In this document: positions 19,967 through 33,206 of the stretch, piece by piece
How positions within the stretch are numbered: the first letter of the stretch is position 1
Layout of the letters: each line of letters starts with the position of its first letter
Origin: an uncultured Shewanella sp.
GTDB taxonomy: Bacteria > Pseudomonadota > Gammaproteobacteria > Enterobacterales > Shewanellaceae
DNA: 64,000 nucleotides
Assembly (NCBI RefSeq): GCF_947501665.1
Contig: NZ_CANMWS010000002.1
Location: 186,001-250,000, forward strand
Direction: 5' to 3'
Program-made: the position numbers and the translations under genes
Notes under the pieces: model-generated
What the model saw: only the letters and a program-made list of their open reading frames with translations
Databases searched by the model: none
What the model was told of the DNA's origin: nothing

Positions 19967-20881
19967 CTAGTATTTGGGTAAATATTTAAGTGGATTCACT
20001 GATTTGCCAAGATAACGGATCTCAAAATGTAACATGACCCTATCAGTACCTGTACTGCCCATCTTAGCAACGTTTTGACCCGCCTTAACAAACTGTTTTT
20101 CTTTGACTAATATTTTTTCAGTATGAGCATAAGCACTTAGATAGTTATCACTATGTTTAATAATCACTAAATTGCCATAACCACGTAATGCATTACCTGC
20201 ATACACCACTCGTCCTGCTGCTGCGGCTTTAATTAACTGGCCTCTAACACCAGCAATTTTTATTCCCTTATTGCCTTGCTCATTAGCAGAAAATGTCCCT
20301 ATCAACTTACCTTTAACTGGCCACTGCCACAAACTGACCTTACTAGGTAAAGACGTTTTGGGTTTGTGGATAACCTCGTTGATAGTTTGTTGACTACCTG
20401 TTAAAGGGTACGCCGACTTGCTCTGTTGATCAAGTGATTTTTCAACCACCTTAACAGGCTGTTTTTTAACCGTCAAATTATTGTTAACCGATTGATTTTT
20501 TTTATTAACACTAGGTTTTATCGGTTTGTTAGCCGTAGTGGTTACTGACACCGAACTGGTATGACCATTGTCTTTTTTGTCAATTTTAACGAGTTTTAAG
20601 ACCTGTCCAGGGTAAATTGTATAGGGCGTCGCTAATGAATTGTACTGAGCTATCGCTTTGAAATCACGATTTGCTCCCCATGCAATAGAGTAAAGGGTGT
20701 CACCCTTTTTTACTCGGTAAAAGTGTGTTTTGATCGATCCCTTGGCATAACTAGGTTGACGATCATTAGACAAGCTAACCACTGGAGCAGGACGTTGTGC
20801 TTGAAAGCTACAAGCCGTTAATAAAGCTAGGAAGCTAACAACTCCCCCCATCTTGCTATATGCCCTCAATATCTTAATCAA
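19967..20881 (-). CDS. nlpD: NlpD, LysM/M23-like activator of amidase
   Basis: NlpD is an outer-membrane lipoprotein that activates the AmiC amidase at the septum. After the lipobox LTAC comes a LysM domain (YRVKKGDTLYSIAWG...), a low-complexity Lys/Ser/Thr linker and a C-terminal LytM/M23-like domain with AYAHTEKILVKE and LHFEIRYLGKSVNP. As in other NlpD proteins, the metal site is degenerate, so it activates rather than cleaves. I chose the TTG at 20881 (MIKILRAYSK...) because it has GGGAG 5 nt upstream and gives a normal signal peptide. An ATG at 20914 in frame has no Shine-Dalgarno sequence. The gene sits just upstream of rpoS. Confidence 0.93.
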   Translation of the reverse strand: MIKILRAYSKMGGVVSFLALLTACSFQAQRPAPVVSLSNDRQPSYAKGSIKTHFYRVKKGDTLYSIAWGANRDFKAIAQYNSLATPYTIYPGQVLKLVKIDKKDNGHTSSVSVTTTANKPIKPSVNKKNQSVNNNLTVKKQPVKVVEKSLDQQSKSAYPLTGSQQTINEVIHKPKTSLPSKVSLWQWPVKGKLIGTFSANEQGNKGIKIAGVRGQLIKAAAAGRVVYAGNALRGYGNLVIIKHSDNYLSAYAHTEKILVKEKQFVKAGQNVAKMGSTGTDRVMLHFEIRYLGKSVNPLKYLPKY

Positions 20882-21224
20882 AACCACTCCCATCAGGAAA
20901 ACAAATATGGACATTAAAAAGGATTATAGTGAAATTCTCTAATTTGTTGTATTTATGATACTTTAAATCTAACGAATGCAAAAAATGAAAGGATTTATCA
21001 TAACAGCAAAAATTGAACCTAAGCTGAAACAAAGAGTTATAACGGAAAATTTCGACTATATCTCAAAAATACTATGATTGAAGGCGACGAAAAAAAACAC
21101 TGATGTAATAAAATATTAGTATTTTGTTACTTTTATGGAATATTTCGCCGATAATACATATAACACTTGTTCTTATTCTCCCAACAAACCAAATCAGTAC
21201 TTCCTTGTACCTACCATAAAAATC
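20882..21224. other. pcm-nlpD intergenic region
   Basis: A 343-bp AT-rich stretch without an ORF or clear regulatory motif. It must carry the nlpD promoter. Confidence 0.4.
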
Positions 21225-21860
21225 TCAAGCTAGATCGCCATGAACCAAAGGTACAAATTTAACAATTTCAATAACTTCAGAGGTAAACTTATCATCAATT
21301 CGAACAACCTTTAATAGCTGCTGTGATTGCTCTCCAACGGGTAATACAAGCACACCACCATTAGCAAGTTGCTTCAGCAAAGCCTCCGGTACACTACTCG
21401 CAGCAGCTGTGACCATAATCGCATCAAATGGCCCCCTATTCTCCCAGCCTAACCATCCATCACCATACTTAAATGCCACATTATGCAAATCTAAACGCTT
21501 TAATCTTTGCCTTGCTTGGATCTGCAAACTTTTTATACGCTCTACAGTATAAAGCTCTGGCACAAGCTGCGCTAAAATAGCCGCTTGATATCCCGATCCA
21601 GTGCCTATTTCCAACACTTTTTTAGGTGAATGACTTAACAACAACTCAGTCATTCTTGCAACGATATAAGGCTGTGAAATCGTTTGACCTTGACCAATAG
21701 GCAATGCCGTATTCTCGTAAGCCTTATGTCCTAACGCTGGATCGAGAAACCGTTCTCTTGGAGTGTTAGCCACGGCTAATAATACTTTTTCATCTCGGAT
21801 CCCTGCGTCAAATAGCCCTTTTGAGAGATTTTGTGCTAATTTAGGACCCACCCTTTTCAT
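21225..21860 (-). CDS. pcm: Protein-L-isoaspartate O-methyltransferase
   Basis: Pcm methylates isoaspartyl residues formed by protein ageing, using SAM, so that they can revert to Asp. From ATG 21860 the product has 211 residues and shows [20 protein letters not shown], the SAM-binding motif [18 protein letters not shown], and [12 protein letters not shown]. This ATG overlaps the surE stop as ATGA, the usual coupled arrangement; an ATG five codons upstream inside surE is also possible. It belongs to the surE-pcm-nlpD-rpoS stress group. Confidence 0.95.
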   Translation of the reverse strand: MKRVGPKLAQNLSKGLFDAGIRDEKVLLAVANTPRERFLDPALGHKAYENTALPIGQGQTISQPYIVARMTELLLSHSPKKVLEIGTGSGYQAAILAQLVPELYTVERIKSLQIQARQRLKRLDLHNVAFKYGDGWLGWENRGPFDAIMVTAAASSVPEALLKQLANGGVLVLPVGEQSQQLLKVVRIDDKFTSEVIEIVKFVPLVHGDLA

Positions 21861-22603
21861 ACTCGTGTTATCCATTGTTCCAATTCAGCTAATTGTGAAA
21901 ATGCTGTTAAATCAACAGTCAGAGGAGTAACAGACACATAGCCTTGTTCAATAGCATCAAAATCTGTTCCATCCGTTGCATCTAGCTCCTCGCCTTGAGG
22001 CCCAAGCCAGTATATTTCTCGACCAGCAGGATCACAGGTTTTAACCATGCCTTCTGCTCGATGCCTTGCACCTAATCGAGTCACTTTAATCCCTTTCACT
22101 GACTCAATAGGAAGATCGGGAACATTGATATTCAAAATTTGATTCTTTGCGATAGGGTGTTCTTTAAGTGCACTCACAATACGATATGCAAATTCTGCAG
22201 CGGTTTCATAATGAGTTAATGTTGGCCCAACCAGCGAAATCGCAATAGCAGGTAAACCTAAAAAACGGCCTTCCATTGCAGCTGCTACAGTACCTGAATA
22301 TAAGGTATCATCCCCCATATTCTCCCCAGCATTAATGCCCGCAACAACCATATCTGGCTCATCATCATAAAGTTCTCTGATGGCTAAATGAACACAGTCG
22401 GTAGGCGTACCATTGACCGATATAAACCCATTATCTAATGTTTGGATCCGCAGCGGATTTGTTAACGTTAAAGAATTACTCGCTCCCGAGCAATTTCTAT
22501 CAGGACCCACAGTCATCACTTCAGCTAAGCGTGATAAAGCTGTCGTTAACGTCTCTATACCTTGTGCATGCACACCATCATCATTACTAACTAAAATCTT
22601 CAT
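21857..22603 (-). CDS. surE: 5'/3'-nucleotidase SurE
   Basis: SurE is a metal-dependent nucleoside monophosphatase and exopolyphosphatase linked to stationary-phase survival. The 248-residue protein opens with the diagnostic [16 protein letters not shown] (metal-binding Asp pair), then [14 protein letters not shown] and [18 protein letters not shown]. It starts 1 bp after the truD stop and overlaps pcm, so the three genes are translated from one message. Confidence 0.96.
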   Translation of the reverse strand: MKILVSNDDGVHAQGIETLTTALSRLAEVMTVGPDRNCSGASNSLTLTNPLRIQTLDNGFISVNGTPTDCVHLAIRELYDDEPDMVVAGINAGENMGDDTLYSGTVAAAMEGRFLGLPAIAISLVGPTLTHYETAAEFAYRIVSALKEHPIAKNQILNINVPDLPIESVKGIKVTRLGARHRAEGMVKTCDPAGREIYWLGPQGEELDATDGTDFDAIEQGYVSVTPLTVDLTAFSQLAELEQWITRV

Positions 22604-22604
22604 A

Positions 22605-23681
22605 TCATGATTGACCTGTCAATTGAACCTGGCTTTGCTGATCAGCAAAGTGCGTTTGTCGCTGCTTTTCTATGACATCTTCATAATCAAATAGTTCTCT
22701 AAGTACTGATGTAGCAAAGCATCCCGCAGGCAGTGCAAATTTTAACACTAATACATCGCCATCAATTTCATGAGTAATATGTTGAGGCTCCAATAACAGC
22801 ATTCTTCTCTCTTGTGTTAAACCTGCATGCTCTAAACCATCGCAATCAGCCTTCAACGGCAGTAAAACTTGCTGTTCAAAATCAGCGGCATCATGTTGAG
22901 ACAAAGCCGTCCCTCGCCCCCATAAAGGTGCAGATAATTGAATATCTTTTTGCGTTAAACGCTGCTGTAAACTCACATCCCATTCATTTGCAACAAAATA
23001 ACTTTTACTGCCAGCAAGCATCACGCAATCACCACGTAAGGGCGTTAATCCATGCTCCATTAAACGTGTGGAGACCACCTGATTAAATAAATTTGAACGC
23101 ACAGCTGACAGGTACATCCCTCGCTTATTACGATCTTTCACTTTGCGACCAGTAAACATTTGTCGACCAAAAATAAGATTTTTTCCATCATGACCAAAGC
23201 GTTGTTCGCCAAAGTAATTAGGAACCCCTGTTTCTTTAATCCGCTCTAAACGAAATAGCACATCATCCATATTGGTAATGTTACGCAAGGTCAAAGTGAA
23301 ACGGTTTCCAGCTAAAGCACCCACTCTTAGTTTTTTCGTGTGACAACTTGAAGACAATACTGTTAATTGTTCATTATCTAGACTCGCCCATTCAGGTGTT
23401 TCTTTACCTGGAATACGCACACCAAACCATTGCTCAGTAATAGCATGCTTATCTTTTTGGCCAGCGTAGGTCACTTCTTTAGGGTGAACATGAGCAAAAC
23501 CTGACAATATTTTTGCCACGTCCGCTGTATTTAATCCATTTTTGCGAATATGCAATAAATGGTGTTCACCTTCCCCAGTGGGCACAAAAGGTAAAATCTC
23601 CTGTACGATAAAGTCGCTATTATGTGTTCTCAGATCTGCTTGAGATAGGGGTTTACCGTATAAATAATGTAATTCACTCAT
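22605..23681 (-). CDS. truD: tRNA pseudouridine(13) synthase TruD
   Basis: TruD converts U13 in tRNA-Glu to pseudouridine. The 358-residue protein has the catalytic Asp in [15 protein letters not shown] and the family motifs [16 protein letters not shown] and [16 protein letters not shown]. It lies between ispF (4-bp gap) and surE (1-bp gap), the conserved operon order. Confidence 0.95.
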   Translation of the reverse strand: MSELHYLYGKPLSQADLRTHNSDFIVQEILPFVPTGEGEHHLLHIRKNGLNTADVAKILSGFAHVHPKEVTYAGQKDKHAITEQWFGVRIPGKETPEWASLDNEQLTVLSSSCHTKKLRVGALAGNRFTLTLRNITNMDDVLFRLERIKETGVPNYFGEQRFGHDGKNLIFGRQMFTGRKVKDRNKRGMYLSAVRSNLFNQVVSTRLMEHGLTPLRGDCVMLAGSKSYFVANEWDVSLQQRLTQKDIQLSAPLWGRGTALSQHDAADFEQQVLLPLKADCDGLEHAGLTQERRMLLLEPQHITHEIDGDVLVLKFALPAGCFATSVLRELFDYEDVIEKQRQTHFADQQSQVQLTGQS

Positions 23682-23685
23682 GAAA

Positions 23686-24177
23686 TTAATCTTGTCTCTT
23701 GTGTTGGCTCATCAATACCACAGCTTCAACCGCAATACCTTCTTTTCGTCCTGTAAAACCTAATTTTTCTGTTGTGGTTGCTTTCACATTTATATTGGTC
23801 AGCTCAGTATCTAAATCCTTAACTAGCACTTGCCTCATCGCATCAATATAAGGCAACATTTTTGGTGCTTGAGCGATAATAGTGACATCTAGATTACCTA
23901 TTTCATAACCCTTAGCAAGCGCCAGCCCATAACAATGCTCCAATAAAACACGACTGTCGGCTCCTTTAAATTCAGCATCTGTATCGGGGAAATGTTTACC
24001 GATATCCCCCATCGCCATCGCCCCTAAAATCGCATCAGATATTGCATGCAAAACAACATCACCATCAGAATGAGCAATTAATCCCATTTCATAGGGAACT
24101 TTAACACCACAAAGCATAAGAGGTGATGTTCCACCAAATTTATGCACATCAAAACCGTGCCCGATCCTTATCTTCAC
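23686..24177 (-). CDS. ispF: 2-C-methyl-D-erythritol 2,4-cyclodiphosphate synthase
   Basis: IspF cyclises CDP-ME-2-phosphate in the MEP isoprenoid pathway. The 163-residue protein begins [15 protein letters not shown] with the zinc ligands Asp and His, and continues with [20 protein letters not shown] and the C-terminal [18 protein letters not shown]. It works two steps after IspD, whose gene precedes it by 55 bp in the same transcript. Confidence 0.97.
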   Translation of the reverse strand: MKIRIGHGFDVHKFGGTSPLMLCGVKVPYEMGLIAHSDGDVVLHAISDAILGAMAMGDIGKHFPDTDAEFKGADSRVLLEHCYGLALAKGYEIGNLDVTIIAQAPKMLPYIDAMRQVLVKDLDTELTNINVKATTTEKLGFTGRKEGIAVEAVVLMSQHKRQD

Positions 24178-24232
24178 TTCTATTCACCCAAATTAAATGC
24201 TATGTCAATTGACTCACACCTGCCCAACGGTA

Positions 24233-24934
24233 TTATTGGCGCAAGTTGTTTAAAAACAATGAAGCTAACGCTAAATCATCCGGATGAGTCACTTTGATGT
24301 TATCCGCTCGTCCCTCAATAATACCGGGGGAAATCCCAGCCCATTCCATCGCTGAAGCTTCATCGGTAATCGCAATATGGTTTGATAACGCCAACGCAAT
24401 ATTATCCTTTAATCCCTTAGCTATAAAACATTGAGGCGTTAAAGCATGCCACAAGTTTTCACGAGAGACGGTACTCGCGATATTCTGCTCACTATTCACT
24501 CGTTTCATTGTATCCCTCACAGGCGAGCCTAAAATGACGCCTTGGGGAAAAATATCCCTTGCGAACAAAAGCTTATCAATATCACTATGACTCAAACACG
24601 GCCTTGCTGCATCATGCACTAACACCCAAGCCTTTTCATTCACCGTTTCCAACGCTGCCAAGACTGAATCGGCTCGCTCTCCACCACCAAGTACTTGACA
24701 CAACTTAGGATGTGTAGATTGAGGTAAGTGTTGAAAGTGTTGATCATCAGGATGTAACGCCACGACAACTTGTTTGATCTTAGGATGGGATAATAAACAA
24801 TCTAACGTATGCGATAAAATACTTTGCTCATTTAACATTAAATATTGCTTTGGTATTTGAGATCCCATTCGACGTCCCACACCAGCAGCTGGCACTACAG
24901 CAATGACAGTTTCATCTTGCATACCTAAGCTCAC
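24233..24934 (-). CDS. ispD: 2-C-methyl-D-erythritol 4-phosphate cytidylyltransferase
   Basis: IspD transfers CMP to MEP. The 233 residues show the nucleotide-binding VVPAAGVGRRMGSQIPKQYL, VLVHDAARPCLS and the late ITDEASAMEW segment. The start is a GTG (24934) with AAGGAAG 7-8 nt upstream; the ATG four codons later has no usable Shine-Dalgarno sequence. ftsB lies 26 bp upstream. Confidence 0.96.
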   Translation of the reverse strand: MSLGMQDETVIAVVPAAGVGRRMGSQIPKQYLMLNEQSILSHTLDCLLSHPKIKQVVVALHPDDQHFQHLPQSTHPKLCQVLGGGERADSVLAALETVNEKAWVLVHDAARPCLSHSDIDKLLFARDIFPQGVILGSPVRDTMKRVNSEQNIASTVSRENLWHALTPQCFIAKGLKDNIALALSNHIAITDEASAMEWAGISPGIIEGRADNIKVTHPDDLALASLFLNNLRQ

Positions 24935-24960
24935 TTTTTACTTCCTTGAGAAATATAATT

Positions 24961-25236
24961 TTATTCACCTTCCACCACACGGTAAAACGTTTCACCTTGT
25001 TTAACCATACCTAACTCATTGCGGGCTCTTTCTTCTATTGCTTCGGTTCCACTGCGCAAATCATTAATTTCTTCTCTTAGAATTTGATTACGGGCGATCA
25101 ATTTAGCATTGCTTTCTTGCTGTACCTGAATTTGATCTTGTAATTGATAGGATTCAGATAAGCTATTTCCTCCAAACCAAAGACGATATTGGAGAATAAC
25201 CAATAATAGTGTTAAAACAAAACATAAGCGTTTCAT
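24961..25236 (-). CDS. ftsB: Cell division protein FtsB
   Basis: FtsB is a small bitopic protein of the FtsQLB divisome complex. The 91-residue sequence has one N-terminal membrane helix (LCFVLTLLLVILQYRLWFG), then a coiled coil and the conserved RNELGMVKQGETFYRVV end. It stands between eno and ispD as in other gammaproteobacteria. Confidence 0.93.
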   Translation of the reverse strand: MKRLCFVLTLLLVILQYRLWFGGNSLSESYQLQDQIQVQQESNAKLIARNQILREEINDLRSGTEAIEERARNELGMVKQGETFYRVVEGE

Positions 25237-25283
25237 GATAGTTTAAACAGAACTTAGCCTAAGATTAATGAGATAGTACAACA

Positions 25284-25312
25284 AAAAAGGCCACCTAGTG
25301 GCGGCCTTTTAC
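25284..25312 (-). terminator. Intrinsic terminator after eno
   Basis: On the minus strand AAAAGGCC...GGCCTTTTTT forms a G+C-rich stem, extended by an inner GCCAC/GTGGC-like pairing, followed by a U-run. It lies just after the eno stop codon and before ftsB. Confidence 0.85.
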
Positions 25313-25325
25313 AAGTTTTGTGAAA

Positions 25326-26633
<1,308 letters not shown>

Positions 26634-26772
26634 TTAAGTTTAAAATTTAATTTTTAAAATAAAAATGGTTCTCAATTTTAAGCTGTCACCCAGTGATCCC
26701 ACTCAAAATCTATCTGCAACAAAAAATAAAGGCCAGCCCTGTAGATGAGAAGCCGGCTCTGGTATATCACTT

Positions 26773-28512
<1,740 letters not shown>

Positions 28513-28559
28513 TCACTTAAAATCGGGGATATTGCCATTTTTATTAAACAAAGATGCCT

Positions 28560-29417
28560 TTACTTATCTTTTTCTTCCTGCTTTACCGCATTCCAATGTG
28601 CGTCCAACTGAGATAAAGTATGTTCAGTCATAGGCCTTCCTGACGCCGCCACTTTTTCTTCGACGCCCCTAAAACGCCTTTCAAACTTTCGATTTGCCAG
28701 TCTGAGCGCTTGTTCAGGATCCACCTTTAAATGCCGAGCCATATTCACCACAGCAAACAGCAAATCCCCCATTTCATCAGTGACATTATCTTGTGACACT
28801 TGAGCTTGATTAACCTCATCAAGGACTTCAATTATTTCTTCCTGTACCTTAGCCACAACAGGTTCAAGCGTATCCCAATCAAATCCAACTCGAGCCACTC
28901 TTTTTTGTATTTTAACCGAGCGGCTCAACGCCGGTAAGGCTAATGGAATATCATCAAGCGCTGAGTTCAATTGCCTTTCATGACGCTCTTTCTCTTTTAA
29001 AGACTCCCAATTTTGTTTCATCACATCACAGCTTTGAAAATCTTGCTCAGTAAACACATGAGGATGCCGATTAATCAGTTTATGACAAATTTTATCCACC
29101 ACCACACCGAAATCAAATAGACCTTGCTCTTGACCTAGTTGGCAATAAAACACCACTTGAAATAATAAATCCCCTAATTCACTGGGCAATTCATCTAACG
29201 CCACTCGCTCTATGGTATCGGCCACTTCATAGGCTTCTTCCAATGTAAAAGGTACAATGGAGTCAAATGTTTGTGCGAGATCCCACGAACATCCCGTTTC
29301 AGGATCCCTTAACTTGGTCATAATATCTAACAAAGGTTGAATATTCTGCTCAACGTTCATGTCAATCTGTTGTGTCTCAACTCGGTCACTCTTTTGCCCC
29401 TGCTGGTTTTTTTGCAT
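28560..29417 (-). CDS. mazG: Nucleoside triphosphate pyrophosphohydrolase MazG
   Basis: MazG hydrolyses NTPs to NMPs and in E. coli lowers ppGpp during starvation. The 285-residue protein has two MazG folds; the N-terminal one carries LRDPETGCSWDLAQTFDSI and EEAYEVADTIE, the C-terminal one EEIIEVLDEVN and DEMGDLLFAVVN with metal-binding acids. Its ATG shares a base with the relA stop (TAATG), so the two are coupled, which fits their opposing roles in alarmone control. About 20 residues before the first conserved helix are longer than in E. coli; a start at 29360 is possible. Confidence 0.94.
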   Translation of the reverse strand: MQKNQQGQKSDRVETQQIDMNVEQNIQPLLDIMTKLRDPETGCSWDLAQTFDSIVPFTLEEAYEVADTIERVALDELPSELGDLLFQVVFYCQLGQEQGLFDFGVVVDKICHKLINRHPHVFTEQDFQSCDVMKQNWESLKEKERHERQLNSALDDIPLALPALSRSVKIQKRVARVGFDWDTLEPVVAKVQEEIIEVLDEVNQAQVSQDNVTDEMGDLLFAVVNMARHLKVDPEQALRLANRKFERRFRGVEEKVAASGRPMTEHTLSQLDAHWNAVKQEEKDK

Positions 29418-31633
29418 TATGCTCTTCTCGCTTCACTCACGCCTTCTACCTGACTTAATTTAGCGATCACTCTTGATAGAGCATCCAAATTATAAAGCTC
29501 CAATTGTAGCTCTATCATTGCGGTTTGTGTTTTTACATCCGATGATGAACTCATTGATAGTACATTAGATTTTTCAGCCGCTAATACAGATGTTAAATCT
29601 CGAAGCAAACCAGAACGATCATTTGCAATCACCTTTAAACTGATCTTATAACCACCAGAATAATTCTCACCCCAAACCACATCCACGCTACGTTCAGGCT
29701 GTTCTTTCATCAACTCTTTGAGTTGTTCACAATCAGAGCGATGGACTGAAATCCCACGTCCTTTAGTAATAAAACCAAAAATTTCATCTCCAGGTACAGG
29801 CTGACAACAACCCGCAATATGGCTCATCAAGTTACCCACACCATTCACTTCTACTTGACCTTTGCCCTTAGTGCTCGCCGTGCTGGGTTTATGCTGACTC
29901 TTTTTAACCAATTCCTCAACCACAGCGTCATCGGACATAGCCTGTGGTTTTAGCTGACTTTGTACAAAGTTCACCACTTGGTTTAATCGAACATCTCCCC
30001 CACCTATCCCTGCTAGCAAATCATCCATGCCTACCATATTAAAACGCTCTACAGCGGGTTGTGCATCTTTGACTTTTAAATTAATCCGCGCAAGTTCAGT
30101 TTCTAGGATCTCTCTGCCCGCAACAATATTCTTATCTCTGTCTTGCTGCTTAAACCAATGCTGAATTTTAGAACGTGTACGAGAAGTTCGAATATAACCT
30201 AAATTAGGGTTAAGCCAATCACGTTTGGGATTAGGTTGGTTAGAAGTGATAATTTCAACACGTTGTCCAGTTTCTACTTGATAGGTAAAAGGCACGATAC
30301 GACCGTCTACTTTAGCTCCAATACATTTATGCCCCACTTGCGAATGAATATAATAAGCAAAATCAAGTACCGTTGCCCCTTGAGGTAAATCAATCACCTC
30401 ACCACTGGGAGTAAAAACATACACCCGATCTTCAAAAACTTGACTGCGGACTTCTTCAACAAGATTACCACTTTCAGCCACGTCTTCTTGCCATTGTAAA
30501 ATCTTGCGCAGCCAATTAATTTTTTGCTCATAACCACTTTGCTTACTGGTATTAGCACCTTCTTTATATTTCCAGTGAGCCGCAACCCCTAACTCCGCAT
30601 CTTCATGCATTTGCTCAGTACGAATTTGAATTTCAACGGTTTTGCCTTCAGGACCAACCACAATAGTATGGATTGATTGATAACCATTGGGTTTAGGATT
30701 GGCAACATAGTCATCAAATTCTTTTGGGATATGATGCCATAGCGTGTGAACGACACCTAGCGCCGCATAACAATCTTGCAATCTGTCAGTGACAATACGC
30801 ACCGCACGAACATCAAACAACTCATCAAATTTAAGTTGCTTGCCTTTCATTTTTTTCCAAATACTATAAATATGCTTAGGACGGCCATACACTTTAGCGC
30901 GAATATGATCGCTATCTAACCGCGTTTGCAATTGATGAACAAAATCATCAATAAACGTTTCTCTATCTAAACGTTTACCATCTAATTGTTTGGCAATATC
31001 TTTATAGGTTTGTGGATGTAAATAACGAAAAGAGATATCTTCTAATTCCCACTTTAATTGTCCAATACCCAATCTGTTGGCCAACGGGGCATAAATATCA
31101 GCAATTTCTCTCGCTATCAGTACCCGTGTTTCTTCATCTGCAGTTTTGATTTCCCTGAGTAAACAAATACGTTCAGCCAGCTTTATCACAACCGCACGCA
31201 CATCTTCCACCATCGCCAGTAACATACGACGAATATTATCTATTTGTGGGGCATTGCCTCGAGATTGCTCAGTCACTTTCAACGCGCCAATGGCATTCAT
31301 TATTTCCACGCTACAGACAAATTTTGCCAGTGGCGCACCAAAGACTTCTTCTAAATCTGTTTTTTCAATTAAATGCTCATCGAACGCCACAAAAATAATG
31401 GCCGCTTGTAAGGTTTCAATATCCATATTCAGCGGAGCTAAGATTTCTATCATCTCTCGACTGCGCTTAAGCACATCACCTGTTGGCGCTTTTTTCTTTG
31501 AAAGTAGCTGCTCTACTTTATTCAGCAAAGTCAGTAACATTTGCGCTTCATCGCTATCACTAATATACCGATTTACCCACTCTTCGAGTTGAAATTGAGG
31601 ATCGCTAAAATGTGCTTCACGAACAGATACCAT
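29417..31633 (-). CDS. relA: GTP pyrophosphokinase RelA
   Basis: RelA makes (p)ppGpp on stalled ribosomes. From ATG 31633 (MVSVREAHF) it has 738 residues. The N-terminal HD-type hydrolase region lacks the HD pair and is inactive, as in other RelA proteins. The synthetase domain shows YGRPKHIYSIWKKM and KPNGYQSIHTIVVGP; then come TGS (RVYVFTPSGEVIDLPQGATV), the zinc-finger region (HIAGCCQPVPGD) and an ACT domain. AAAGGA lies 8 nt before this ATG, whereas the longer ORF has no good start. Confidence 0.97.
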   Translation of the reverse strand: MVSVREAHFSDPQFQLEEWVNRYISDSDEAQMLLTLLNKVEQLLSKKKAPTGDVLKRSREMIEILAPLNMDIETLQAAIIFVAFDEHLIEKTDLEEVFGAPLAKFVCSVEIMNAIGALKVTEQSRGNAPQIDNIRRMLLAMVEDVRAVVIKLAERICLLREIKTADEETRVLIAREIADIYAPLANRLGIGQLKWELEDISFRYLHPQTYKDIAKQLDGKRLDRETFIDDFVHQLQTRLDSDHIRAKVYGRPKHIYSIWKKMKGKQLKFDELFDVRAVRIVTDRLQDCYAALGVVHTLWHHIPKEFDDYVANPKPNGYQSIHTIVVGPEGKTVEIQIRTEQMHEDAELGVAAHWKYKEGANTSKQSGYEQKINWLRKILQWQEDVAESGNLVEEVRSQVFEDRVYVFTPSGEVIDLPQGATVLDFAYYIHSQVGHKCIGAKVDGRIVPFTYQVETGQRVEIITSNQPNPKRDWLNPNLGYIRTSRTRSKIQHWFKQQDRDKNIVAGREILETELARINLKVKDAQPAVERFNMVGMDDLLAGIGGGDVRLNQVVNFVQSQLKPQAMSDDAVVEELVKKSQHKPSTASTKGKGQVEVNGVGNLMSHIAGCCQPVPGDEIFGFITKGRGISVHRSDCEQLKELMKEQPERSVDVVWGENYSGGYKISLKVIANDRSGLLRDLTSVLAAEKSNVLSMSSSSDVKTQTAMIELQLELYNLDALSRVIAKLSQVEGVSEARRA

Positions 31634-31750
31634 CAGAGATTCCTTTGTTGTACTTAGAAAAATGACACAGATTGTTATGTCAACGAGAGGTTCTCTCTCA
31701 TTAGCCATCAGTTTTTAACAGACACTCAGCATTATTCATTAATAAGAGCA

Positions 31751-33112
31751 TCATTTCTTTAATTCAAATAACACCATAGACTCAAGATGATGAGTTTGAG
31801 GAAACATATCGATCATTCCCATTTTTTTCAATTGGTAACCTTGCTGTAGGATTAATTCAGCATCTCTTGCTAAACTGGCAGGGTTACAAGAAACATACAC
31901 TATTGCACTGGGTTTAAGCTTTTTGAGCCTCTTGAGTGTTTCATAAGCGCCCGCTCTAGCAGGATCTAATAATATTTTATCCACTTTGCCAAGCCAAGGC
32001 TCTTTTGATAAGTCACTGCTTAAATCGGCATGGTAAAACGACACATTGTTAACACCATTTTGCTGCGCATTCATTTGCGCTTGCTTGACCATAGCAGGTA
32101 CACCTTCCACTCCAATAACCTCTGCACCCGTTCGCGCTAATGGCAAACTAAAGTTACCAACACCACAAAACAAATCTAACACTCGTTCTTCTTTTTTCGG
32201 TGCTAGCCATTGTATCGCCTGTGACACCATCAAGGTGTTAACTTGACCATTTACCTGAATAAAGTTGCCCGCAGAAAAATGTAATTTATCATCATGTAAC
32301 GCATAAAACGGCTGTAACACTCCCGTTAAAGACTCACTTTCTCCTTCATTATTTAATAACAAGAGGTTAATGGCTTGTGTTTGTCCAAAATCAATCAGTT
32401 TCTGCTTATCTTTATTCGATAAATGTGTGGTTATTCGAATGACAGCAAAAATACCATTATCAGCTTGCGTTAATTCAAGGTGACCTAAAGATTTTTTCGC
32501 ATTTAATTGATTAAATAACTTAGCAAATAAAGGAATTAAAATCGATAAGTCTTTAGCCAAGACTGGGCAAGATTGCACCTCAACCACTTCACTGGTATTT
32601 TTGGCTCTAAACCCCAGACTAATATGCTTTGTTTTTGGGTTATACAAAGTGGCTAACCGAGCTCTGCGCCTGTAATGCCACTCTTTATTGAATAGAGATT
32701 TCGCCAATAGCGTACCGGCTAAGTCTTTGGGTTCGCCAAGCTCTTGCCCGTTTTTAGCCAAAAAACGCTGAAATAAGTCCACCAAAGTATGTTCTTTATG
32801 CTCCCTTTGCGCTTCAGTGGATAAATGTTGTAAATCACATCCACCACACTGCTGATAATGTTCGCATAAAGGCTCAACCCTTTGAAGTGAATGTTGCTCA
32901 ACATGAAGTAATTTGGCTCGAGAAAAAGTCTTTTTTTGCTCTGTTAATTGCACTGTCACTTTTTCACCCGGTAGGCTGTTTGGAACAAACACGACCTTGC
33001 CTTGATAGTGAGCAATACCGGCCCCTAAGTGATCCAATTGACTGACATCAAGCATAAGCTTACTCGATAAGGGTTTCTTTTTATGGGTTGTCGCTTTAAA
33101 AAACTGTGCCAT
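31751..33112 (-). CDS. rlmD: 23S rRNA (uracil(1939)-C(5))-methyltransferase RlmD
   Basis: RlmD methylates U1939 of 23S rRNA. The 453-residue protein has a TRAM domain, the 4Fe-4S cysteines in [15 protein letters not shown] plus a later VQSCPVL, the SAM-binding [16 protein letters not shown] and the catalytic Cys in [12 protein letters not shown]. It stands back to back with barA and upstream of relA, the usual Shewanella and enteric order. Confidence 0.96.
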   Translation of the reverse strand: MAQFFKATTHKKKPLSSKLMLDVSQLDHLGAGIAHYQGKVVFVPNSLPGEKVTVQLTEQKKTFSRAKLLHVEQHSLQRVEPLCEHYQQCGGCDLQHLSTEAQREHKEHTLVDLFQRFLAKNGQELGEPKDLAGTLLAKSLFNKEWHYRRRARLATLYNPKTKHISLGFRAKNTSEVVEVQSCPVLAKDLSILIPLFAKLFNQLNAKKSLGHLELTQADNGIFAVIRITTHLSNKDKQKLIDFGQTQAINLLLLNNEGESESLTGVLQPFYALHDDKLHFSAGNFIQVNGQVNTLMVSQAIQWLAPKKEERVLDLFCGVGNFSLPLARTGAEVIGVEGVPAMVKQAQMNAQQNGVNNVSFYHADLSSDLSKEPWLGKVDKILLDPARAGAYETLKRLKKLKPSAIVYVSCNPASLARDAELILQQGYQLKKMGMIDMFPQTHHLESMVLFELKK

Positions 33113-33206
33113 TTAGGCCTCTAAATAGATAAAAAACTGGCCAACATGGCCCAACTTCTGGCAATATATGAAATAATTTCACTAAGTTACGGTCAATGAC
33201 GACTCA

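Noticed and set aside
31146..31592. 148-codon plus-strand ORF
   Set aside because: It is an antisense shadow of relA.
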